Assembly (NCBI GenBank): GCA_964503685.1
Contig: CAZDAW010000007.1
Span: 1 to 64,000, forward strand
DNA length: 64,000 nucleotides
Direction of reading: 5' to 3'
From: CAZDAW01 sp964503685
GTDB lineage: Bacteria > Chloroflexota > Anaerolineae > Anaerolineales > Anaerolineaceae
Shown: positions 43,922-50,620 of the stretch, piece by piece
Numbering within the stretch: the first letter of the stretch is position 1
Layout: every line of letters starts with the position of its first letter
Notes under the pieces: model-generated
Database searches by the model: none
Told to the model about the DNA's origin: nothing
Seen by the model: the letters and a program-made list of their open reading frames with translations, nothing else
Program-made: the position numbers and the translations under genes

Positions 43922-44452
43922 TTAACCTTCCACCGCTTTCTCTTCGCCTTCTAGGCATTTGCTGATGAGCTGCGGCATTTTATTGGGCTTTACCCGTCCA
44001 ACACTATCCTCATCAATTACGACCACCGGCGCCTGACTGCATGCGCCCACACAGCGACATACCTCTAATGTAATCAAACCATCAGGAGTGGTCTCGCCAA
44101 TATCAATGCCAAGCTGCTGGCGCGCTTTTTCAATCAATTGTTCGGCGCCGCCAACATAACATGCCGTTCCCAAACAAAATTTGATGGTATGTTTGCCACG
44201 TGGACGGGTTGCAAAGAACGAATAGAACGAAACCACGCCATGCACCATGCTCGCCGGCACCTTCAATTGCTCAGCCACGTATGCTTGCATCGGCTCTGAT
44301 ACGTAACCGATCTCGCTTTGCAATAAATTTAAAATTACCATCGTCGCGCCGGGTCTGTCTTTGTTTTCAGCAATGATTTTGTCAATAATAGCCCGCTGCT
44401 CAGCAGTCATCAGCGGATCGGTTTTAGGAACATTTTCTAGGATTTTATACAT
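43922..44452 (-). CDS. NuoE/HydC-like [2Fe-2S] subunit (first copy)
   Basis: A 176-residue NuoE-family ferredoxin, first gene after the palindromic promoter. The ligands are C-x4-C in KFCLGTACYVGG and C-x3-C in CRCVGACSQAP. LNLLQSEIGYVSEPMQ and VPASMVHGVVSFYSFF are typical family strands. It is more like HndA/HydC than the shorter second copy. It should feed electrons to or from the HydB-like subunit with the ferredoxin tail, encoded three genes downstream. GGAG lies 11 bases before the ATG. Confidence 0.93.
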   Translation of the reverse strand: MYKILENVPKTDPLMTAEQRAIIDKIIAENKDRPGATMVILNLLQSEIGYVSEPMQAYVAEQLKVPASMVHGVVSFYSFFATRPRGKHTIKFCLGTACYVGGAEQLIEKARQQLGIDIGETTPDGLITLEVCRCVGACSQAPVVVIDEDSVGRVKPNKMPQLISKCLEGEEKAVEG

Positions 44453-44587
44453 GATGTAAACTGCTCCAAAGGGAATAGATACATTGATAATATACTAAAT
44501 TTTACCATAAAGAGTGTAACCCAAGCGAGTCGTTGAATACAATGATTGAATGTCACGAAATATTACGATAATTGTCAATATTGAAAT

Positions 44588-44642
44588 CTGGTACGAACCG
44601 GTTATTACCAGTATTATAACATACTTGTCCATTCAACTTCAA
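44588..44642 (-). promoter_or_regulatory. hydrogenase-operon promoter with 24-bp palindromic operator
   Basis: On the minus strand: TTGAAG (44642-44637), 18 bases, TATAAT (44618-44613), then one base and a 24-bp palindrome (44611-44588) with half-site CTGGTA, core AACCGGTT and half-site TACCAG; 20 of 24 positions are symmetric. The palindrome covers the expected transcription start, a classical repressor position. It is about 140 bases before the NuoE-like ATG. The protein that binds it is unknown. Confidence 0.65.
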
Positions 44643-44650
44643 ACTAAATC

Positions 44651-45424
44651 TTACCGCGATATGCATTCCCCATCTCTTACAATTTTCAGGTTTCTGCCAT
44701 TTACACCCCTCAAAGCCAGTCTGATCTCGTCCACACTCCGCCTGGCAAGTGTCAAATGATTTGCTCCCAGCAATTCTTCCAACCGGTGTGCGTCCCCGCC
44801 CTGCAACAGCGGATAGCCGCGCACCTGTGGAAATCTGTCCGGCGCTTCGGCGATTTTCACATTGCGCGAGATTTCCAATGCATCGATAGGTACATCTGTC
44901 GGTACAAAACCCAACACTTCCAGCAAGCCGTAGGCTTTACGGTCAACGTGAGCCGGAATAGCCAGCCCTCCCAGCCCGCCAACAAATTCGACCGCTTCGT
45001 GCAGCCCGATATCGATTGACGCCAGCAAAAGGCGTTCTTCACGGCAGATAAAGTCGCCGGTCGCGTCGACCACAAATTGCTCGCCGAAATAATCCGGGTT
45101 GTTTGGAATGGGTGGAAATAAACGATCAACCTGTTCCTGCAAGGCATAAGCCTGATCAAGAGTATCGAACAGACAAAGTAAATGCACTTCTTCACGAGTC
45201 TGCAACTCCATACCAGGCAACACTTTCAGCCTGCTGCCTGCTGCCGCCTTCTGCACTGCTTCAATGTTTGCCGTCGCATTATGATCCGTTATGGCAATCA
45301 GATCGATATTCCGATCAAGCGCCTCTTGCACGATTAACGGCGGAATCATCTCCAACTCAGCGCAGGGTGAGAGCAGCGTATGTACATGCAGTTCAGCGGA
45401 AAAAGTTTTTAATTCAATTTCCAT
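44651..45424 (-). CDS. PHP-domain metallo-phosphoesterase-like protein
   Basis: A 257-residue PHP-domain protein. The metal-site motifs are ELHVHTLLSPC near residue 10, IAITDHNAT near 42, a mid-domain LLCLFDTL, IPAHVDR near 165, and GDAHRLEEL near 220. The fold is a trinuclear-metal phosphoesterase. Genes of this type recur beside DRTGG, CBS and HATPase genes near hydrogenase operons, so a regulatory or nucleotide-clearing role is plausible but unproven. The ATG at 45424 follows a GGGGTGG site. It is the last gene of the focA-DRTGG-CBS unit. Confidence 0.85.
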   Translation of the reverse strand: MEIELKTFSAELHVHTLLSPCAELEMIPPLIVQEALDRNIDLIAITDHNATANIEAVQKAAAGSRLKVLPGMELQTREEVHLLCLFDTLDQAYALQEQVDRLFPPIPNNPDYFGEQFVVDATGDFICREERLLLASIDIGLHEAVEFVGGLGGLAIPAHVDRKAYGLLEVLGFVPTDVPIDALEISRNVKIAEAPDRFPQVRGYPLLQGGDAHRLEELLGANHLTLARRSVDEIRLALRGVNGRNLKIVRDGECISR

Positions 45425-45493
45425 CGTTAATAGTCCACCCCCTGATTTCTTCATCCACCAATCTTAAAAAGAATATGGGATAATGAGCGCAGC

Positions 45494-45838
45494 CTATTCT
45501 TCCCTCAATCCCATTTCCCACAATTTTCCAACGATGCTGAAAGAAGGTTCTTCTGAAGAAAGAAGGGTGATCCCTTCATCATTGGCTTTGGCCAGGGTCT
45601 CTTCATTCGGCATTGCGCCTTCAGTAATAATGATCGCGCTCAACTCCAACAAAGCGGCTACAGCAACAATGTTGGCATGCGCCTGAAGCGTAACCCAGAT
45701 GCCGTGGTGTTTGGCGCCTGCCATCACACAGCTTAGTAAATCAGAGGTATACCCACAGGTTGGAGTGATAGAAGAAAAATCTTTACTTTCTGTCAATAGC
45801 TTCAGGTTCAGTTTATCAATGATTTCCTGAATGGTCAT
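45494..45838 (-). CDS. DRTGG-domain protein
   Basis: A 114-residue single-domain protein of the DRTGG family: MTIQEIIDKLNLKLL, then GYTSDLLSCVMAGA, ELSAIIITEGAMP and NDEGITLLSSEEPSFSIVGKL. The fold is a small alpha/beta regulatory domain also found fused to CBS and phosphotransacetylase-like proteins, with no catalytic residues. It starts within the 3' end of the CBS-HATPase gene (23-base overlap) using a GGAG site, so the two are translationally coupled. A second member is encoded at 46874-47245. Confidence 0.85.
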   Translation of the reverse strand: MTIQEIIDKLNLKLLTESKDFSSITPTCGYTSDLLSCVMAGAKHHGIWVTLQAHANIVAVAALLELSAIIITEGAMPNEETLAKANDEGITLLSSEEPSFSIVGKLWEMGLREE

Positions 45839-46841
45839 TTGAGTCTGTCTCCTTATATTGAGGATAACTCTCGCCAATAGCTTCTTCTTTATTCAAAAAG
45901 ATTCTCATCCGAAGTCGGGTTCCCTGTCCAACTACTGATTCCAAATTCATTTCATCCACACAGCGTTCAATATTGACCAACCCCATACCGGCGCCGAAAC
46001 CCAATTCGCGAACCGCCTCGCTGGCAGTCGAATAACCTGGTTTACGCGCCAGCTCAATATTGGGTATTCCAGGACCGTTATCATACGCATCCATTGATAT
46101 CTGGTGTGGTTCGATTTCCACACGGATCGTACCGCCATCAGTAGTGTGAATAATCAGATTCATTTCAGCTTCGTAAATGGCAATCCCACACCGTCGGGCA
46201 AGTTGAGGGTTAGCTCCCATCCGCACCAGCGCGCGTTTGATATAACTGGACGCTGTACCCCCATGAGTGAAATCGCCCTTTTTAATATGATAGCGTAAAA
46301 TCAGACTCGTGCGGTCTGAGATGATATCTTCAAACAAATGGCTGACGCGATAGCGGCGAATTTCTTCTTCATGAAAAGCAGATTGCAATGCCTTCAAGAT
46401 ACCGCGGGTGATATCCCCTTTGGTAATAATACCGGTCAGTTTCCCGTTTTCATCCAATACCGGAAGCCGGCCCACACGACATTGAGTAAATTTTTTGAGC
46501 GCCTCAACAACCGGATCGTGACCATTGACGTGAATGATTTTACCGGTCATATACTTGCTGACCGGCGATCGCAGATCTGCAATTCGCAAAGCGCGAATCA
46601 AATCTTCGATACTGATAATCCCCACTAATTCTTCATTAGCCACAACCGGTGAACCGGAAATCCGGCTGTCTCGGAAAATATCCAGCACCTCTTCCATAGA
46701 CATTTCCGGGCTGACAGTATGGACATTTTTGGTCATCACCTGCTCGATTTTTAAATCATAAGCGAGCTCTTCGACGCGGGTGATATCACTGGCGATTCGG
46801 TCTGTGATCACGCCAGACTGAGGGTTGAGATTATCGAGCAT
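45816..46841 (-). CDS. CBS-pair protein with C-terminal HATPase (anti-sigma-type) domain
   Basis: A 341-residue cytoplasmic protein. Two CBS domains cover about residues 30-160 (IEQVMTKNVHTVSPEMSMEEV, VSKYMTGKIIHVNGHDPVVEA) and usually bind adenine nucleotides. A C-terminal RsbT/SpoIIAB-like ATPase domain starts near 195: N-box YEAEMNLIIHT, G1 DAYDNGPGIPN, G2 GFGAGMGLVNI. The combination would let the protein sense energy charge and switch a partner, such as a kinase or the other HATPase protein encoded at 43341-43916. An ATG at 46841 follows AGGTG; a GTG two codons earlier lies inside that site. Confidence 0.87.
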   Translation of the reverse strand: MLDNLNPQSGVITDRIASDITRVEELAYDLKIEQVMTKNVHTVSPEMSMEEVLDIFRDSRISGSPVVANEELVGIISIEDLIRALRIADLRSPVSKYMTGKIIHVNGHDPVVEALKKFTQCRVGRLPVLDENGKLTGIITKGDITRGILKALQSAFHEEEIRRYRVSHLFEDIISDRTSLILRYHIKKGDFTHGGTASSYIKRALVRMGANPQLARRCGIAIYEAEMNLIIHTTDGGTIRVEIEPHQISMDAYDNGPGIPNIELARKPGYSTASEAVRELGFGAGMGLVNIERCVDEMNLESVVGQGTRLRMRIFLNKEEAIGESYPQYKETDSNDHSGNH

Positions 46842-46873
46842 GAGCACCTATCTGAGCAATCGAGCGAGTCAAT

Positions 46874-47245
46874 TTATAAACACGGTGGAGGGTTCACCGA
46901 ATTTTCCAAACTTGGCAATCCAGCCTGGTAAAGGCGGCCGCAAACCTCAAACATTCCATGAGGTGTAGAAATAAGCGGAATACCTTCTTCTCGGGCCAGT
47001 CTGATCGTTTCTTCAGGCGGCATTTTTCCACGCACAATAACAATCGCACAGACATCCGCCATTTGCGCAGTACGTACAACCTGGGGATTGCACAGGCCGC
47101 TGAACAAAACAGCATTGGGCTGGATTGTGGCGAGCACATCGCTCATCAGATCCGCTCCGCAGCCGCCCTTGATCTCACGATTGAGATCTGCGCCATTTGC
47201 CAAAATTCTTCCATCGATAAGTTTGATTAGATCGTTTACATTCAT
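46874..47245 (-). CDS. DRTGG-domain protein
   Basis: A 123-residue paralogue of the DRTGG protein at 45494-45838: MNVNDLIKLIDGRILA, GCGADLMSDVLATI, VCAIVIVRGKMPPEETIRLA, and EEGIPLISTPHGMFEVCGRLY. The last two thirds align by eye with its paralogue. It stands between the formate/nitrite-type channel and the CBS-HATPase gene, 26-36 bases from each, within one transcription unit. The function is presumably regulatory; no catalytic residues are visible. Confidence 0.83.
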   Translation of the reverse strand: MNVNDLIKLIDGRILANGADLNREIKGGCGADLMSDVLATIQPNAVLFSGLCNPQVVRTAQMADVCAIVIVRGKMPPEETIRLAREEGIPLISTPHGMFEVCGRLYQAGLPSLENSVNPPPCL

Positions 47246-47281
47246 CTTATTTCTTCTGCCAGCTTATTGATATAAAAACAA

Positions 47282-48142
47282 TCACGATAATTTCCTTAAG
47301 TATATGAACCAATAGAACATACCCACCAAAAGCGATCCACCAATAACATTTCCTATGGTGACGGGTATTAAATTGTTAATGATAAAACCACTCCAGGTTA
47401 AACTGCTGAAATCAGTTGCGCTTTTCCCAATCGTTGCCCAAAATGTCGCCGGGGCCCAATCTTTAATCAGCAACCCAATTGGGATCAGGTACATATTAGC
47501 GACGCTGTGTTCATATCCAGCGGCAACGAAGGCTGAAATCGGAAAGACAATCGCCAGAATGCGATCGCTGGTTGTTCGGGCGCTGTAAGTCAGCCATACA
47601 GCCAGACATACCAGAGCATTGGCCAGAATGCCTAACACAATTGCCTGGAAAAACCCCAGGTTGGTTTTTACAGTCGCCGTCGTCAACGCCAAAACGCCGA
47701 CCACGCCGCCCATAAACACATATTGCCCGCCCCAAAAGGAAAGCAAGGCGGTAACCAGCGACCCAACCAGGTTACCTGCATATACGATCACCCAATTCCG
47801 CAGCATCCCGATCAGATCAATCTTATGTCCTGCCAGCGCCATGACCATCAGCGTATTGCCGGTGAACAACTCCGCGCCGCCTACCAGCACGGCAATCAAG
47901 CCAAGTGAAAAGGCCAGACCAGATAGCACACGGGTCACCCCATAGGGTAACATCTCGCCTGCCCCGGCAGCAACAGTAGTTGCAAACATCCCGCCGACAG
48001 CAATAAACGCCCCGGCTAAAATGGCTGAAACAAAGGTATTCCAACCATCCAGCTTGGCTTTACGAATGCCAATCTGTTCAGCTTTAACGGCCATTTCAAC
48101 AGGCGTTAAAGCGTCGCCGTGGACCCCAGAACCAGATTGCAT
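47282..48142 (-). CDS. formate/nitrite transporter family channel (FocA-like)
   Basis: A 286-residue membrane protein with six hydrophobic segments of the FNT family: AILAGAFIAVGGMFATTV near the N-terminus, GGAELFTGNTLMVMALAGHK (the conserved loop), RNWVIVYAGNLVGSL, and the C-terminal FIINNLIPVTIGNVIGGSL. FNT pentamers pass formate, nitrite or related small anions. At the head of the hydrogenase regulator genes, formate exchange during fermentation is the likeliest role. The ATG at 48142 lacks a ribosome-binding site; TATACT about 17 bases upstream allows a very short leader. Confidence 0.92.
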   Translation of the reverse strand: MQSGSGVHGDALTPVEMAVKAEQIGIRKAKLDGWNTFVSAILAGAFIAVGGMFATTVAAGAGEMLPYGVTRVLSGLAFSLGLIAVLVGGAELFTGNTLMVMALAGHKIDLIGMLRNWVIVYAGNLVGSLVTALLSFWGGQYVFMGGVVGVLALTTATVKTNLGFFQAIVLGILANALVCLAVWLTYSARTTSDRILAIVFPISAFVAAGYEHSVANMYLIPIGLLIKDWAPATFWATIGKSATDFSSLTWSGFIINNLIPVTIGNVIGGSLLVGMFYWFIYLRKLS

Positions 48143-48396
48143 AAGATGATAAATTAAGTATAACCGATAATCCAATTAAATGTTAAAGAACCCAATACGT
48201 TAACGTCAATTCAGGTTAACACTTGAGTTGAGCCGGGTTGCTTCACATGAGAATTACCAAAATAACAGACACGAAACCGAAGAAAACGCCAACCTATAAT
48301 GAAGCATACTGAGTTATATATTTTTGTGTTAAAATCCAAAGAGAAAATTCACTTGCACCGGCATGCTGCCTGACCGGGAAGAATGAGGTCAATTAT

Positions 48397-49668
48397 ATGA
48401 AACCAACAATACAATCTGTCAAAGGCGCTCGCGATTTTTACCCCGAAGAGAAATCAATCCACGTCTGGCTTTACAACAAAATGCGCCAGGTTTCAGAATC
48501 TTATGGCTATCAGGAATATGACGGGCCATTCCTGGAGAAAATCGACCTGTATGCAGCCAAATCTGGTGATGAACTGGTCAAAGAACAGGCCTTCGTATTT
48601 CCTGATCGCGGCGGCGAGTTGATCACCCTGCGCCCTGAGTTAACCCCCAGCCTGGCGCGCATGATCGCCCAGCGCCAGAACGAACTGGCCTTTCCGGTAC
48701 GCTGGTGGTCCTACGGTCCATTCTGGCGCTACGAACGTCCGCAAAAAGGCCGTTCACGCGAGTTCTTTCAATGGAATATCGACCTGTTAGGAACGATTTC
48801 TCCTGAATCAGACGCTGAACTCGTTGCGACAGGCGCAGCTTTCTTCCAATCTGTCGGACTCCAATCTGATCAGGTTTCTATCCTGGTCAACAACCGCCGG
48901 CTGATGGATGCGCAACTTCTTGAACTGGGTGTAAAACCTGAAAATAAAAGTGCAATCTTCAAGCTGATCGATCGGCGGGATAAAATGCCTCCGGCTGACT
49001 GGGAAGCCTACGCGCTGGAAACCGCCGGTTTGAGTCAAAATCAACTCGACAGTTTAAAAGCGATCCTCGCTGATCGGGATTTATGGAAAAAATCCGATGA
49101 AATGGTACGTTTCTTCGCTGCCCTGGAAGTTATGGGCTTGATGAAATACGTTCGTTATGATCCGCAAATCATCCGCGGGCTGGATTATTATACTGGCACC
49201 GTCTTCGAAGCGCGCGATCGCGATGGCGAATTTCGCGCCATTCTGGGCGGCGGGCGCTACGATAACCTGGTCTCCGATGTCGGCGGCGAACCAATTCCTG
49301 GCGTGGGTTATGCCATGGGCGATATGGTCATCACCCTGGTATTGAAGAAATACGGCTGCCTGCCGGATTATGTACCCACACCTGCTCCCGTACTGGTGAC
49401 CGTTTTCGATGAAGCCTCTCTGCTGCTTTCCTACAAATTGGCCGCTGAACTGCGCGAAGCCGGATTGAAAGTGACCTGTTACCCCGAGGCGCACAAACTT
49501 CCTCGCCAGTTAAAACAGGCCGACCGTATGGGAATGCGCTGTGTGGTTATTGCAGGGCCCGATGAGCAGGCCAAAGGATTGGTTACAATCAAAGACCTGG
49601 CGCGCCGCACCCAACAAACCGTGCCGCAAAATGAAGCCGCCAATACGATCAAAGAAATGCTGAAATAG
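48397..49668 (+). CDS. hisS: histidyl-tRNA synthetase
   Basis: A 423-residue class II synthetase of full length. Motif regions visible are LRPELTPSLARMIAQRQ (motif 1 side), RYERPQKGRSREFFQWNID (motif 2 with the His-specific extension), the HisA motif RGLDYYTGTVFEA near residue 263, and motif 3 GGGRYDNL. An anticodon-binding domain follows (VLVTVFDEASLLLSYKLAAEL). It charges tRNA-His, whose gene lies 59 bases downstream. A GAGG site precedes the ATG. No T-box leader is seen. Confidence 0.97.
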   Translation: MKPTIQSVKGARDFYPEEKSIHVWLYNKMRQVSESYGYQEYDGPFLEKIDLYAAKSGDELVKEQAFVFPDRGGELITLRPELTPSLARMIAQRQNELAFPVRWWSYGPFWRYERPQKGRSREFFQWNIDLLGTISPESDAELVATGAAFFQSVGLQSDQVSILVNNRRLMDAQLLELGVKPENKSAIFKLIDRRDKMPPADWEAYALETAGLSQNQLDSLKAILADRDLWKKSDEMVRFFAALEVMGLMKYVRYDPQIIRGLDYYTGTVFEARDRDGEFRAILGGGRYDNLVSDVGGEPIPGVGYAMGDMVITLVLKKYGCLPDYVPTPAPVLVTVFDEASLLLSYKLAAELREAGLKVTCYPEAHKLPRQLKQADRMGMRCVVIAGPDEQAKGLVTIKDLARRTQQTVPQNEAANTIKEMLK

Positions 49669-49727
49669 AATTTTCGATTTTAACCTTCGCAAGCGCAGCC
49701 AATTATGATAGAATATTTATCCGTTAT

Positions 49728-49800
49728 GGTGGCTGTAGCTCAATGGCAGAGTGCTTGACTGTGGATCAAGTTGTTGTGGGTTCGACCCCCATCAGCCACC
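49728..49800 (+). tRNA. tRNA-His (GTG anticodon)
   Basis: Complete cloverleaf with acceptor GTGGCTG / CAGCCAC, preceded by the extra G characteristic of tRNA-His (G-1 at 49728) facing C73 at 49800. Anticodon GTG at 49761-49763, stem CTTGA / TCAAG, T-arm TGGGTTCGACCCCCA. CCA is not encoded. It lies directly after hisS and before a terminator, so it may be co-transcribed with its own synthetase. Confidence 0.95.
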
Positions 49801-49808
49801 CCTGAAGA

Positions 49809-49836
49809 GCCTACCGAATTGGTAGGCCTTTTTATT
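49809..49836 (+). terminator. intrinsic terminator after tRNA-His
   Basis: Stem GCCTACC (49809-49815) / GGTAGGC (49821-49827), loop GAATT, then CTTTTTATTT. A standard terminator ending the hisS-tRNA-His unit. Confidence 0.92.
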
Positions 49837-49972
49837 TACAGGATCACATGTTGCACCCACAGGGGGTGTTTTATGAGTCCGTTACATCACCCCTAAACAG
49901 CGGGCCGCCTGTAACATTTCTGACAGCCCGCTATTGTACCTAATTGAGCACAAATTGCGTGATGAATATCCG

Positions 49973-50497
49973 TTAATTATCCATTGGCACAATGGCTTTT
50001 AATGAACGGGTCAATTGCACCATTTCAGTTTTAGAAGCCTGCAAACCACTGATGTCAGCCGTCATCAGACTTTTCTCCACATTGGGTAGCACTTTGGCTG
50101 CTACATCACCTGCTGCAAGAATCTTATTTGATAACTCAAGGGCGTCGTTCACAAAATCCTTGAGGGCATCCGGGAAAATGGGCATCTTATTGACAAGCGG
50201 CGCGATGATTTCCAGCACCTGATCCACTTTTTCGACATACTTGACGACCACATTCCTCAACACGCGAACGGTTTGGGTCAATTCCAGAGACATATCCTGA
50301 ATGGAATCCAGGGTGCCCTTGTTATCCTCAATCACATCACTGATATTCCGTAAGGCGCCGGTTAATTTATCCGAAAAATGAACACACTCCCCTTTCGGGG
50401 TGGGGATGAGGGCAAATCGCTGAGCAGAAGGGATTCGGGCTACGGCTGCCGCGCTTGAGGTTTTTTTAGGCGAGGTTGATTTGGGATTGGTTGGCAT
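49973..50497 (-). CDS. predicted helical protein, unknown function
   Basis: A 174-residue protein that I do not recognise. The first 30 residues are low-complexity and basic (Pro, Ser, Lys), and the rest is predicted to be long amphipathic helices with regular hydrophobic spacing (LRNISDVIEDNKGTLDSIQDM, then VVVKYVEKVDQVLEIIAPLV). This suggests a coiled coil, perhaps a scaffold or tape-like protein. No membrane segment or enzyme motif is seen. The ATG at 50497 has a GGAG site. Two small inverted repeats lie beyond its stop (49899-49932), without a good T-tract. Confidence 0.6.
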   Translation of the reverse strand: MPTNPKSTSPKKTSSAAAVARIPSAQRFALIPTPKGECVHFSDKLTGALRNISDVIEDNKGTLDSIQDMSLELTQTVRVLRNVVVKYVEKVDQVLEIIAPLVNKMPIFPDALKDFVNDALELSNKILAAGDVAAKVLPNVEKSLMTADISGLQASKTEMVQLTRSLKAIVPMDN

Positions 50498-50620
50498 GTT
50501 TTTCTCCTGTGATTTTAAATTAATAAAACGGTTCTCGGTTCTATAGGAAATATGCTGCTGTTTCATAAAATTATAGCATCGCTTATGAAATAGCAACTGC
50601 CGGAACAACAGTTACGGGGT

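Noticed and set aside
48176..48396. T-box riboswitch before hisS
   Set aside because: No T-box sequence (GGGTGG-type) or specifier/antiterminator structure could be seen.
49899..49932. Hairpin AGCGGGC/GCCCGCT as terminator of the helical protein gene
   Set aside because: The 20-base loop and lack of a T-tract on the minus strand make it unconvincing.
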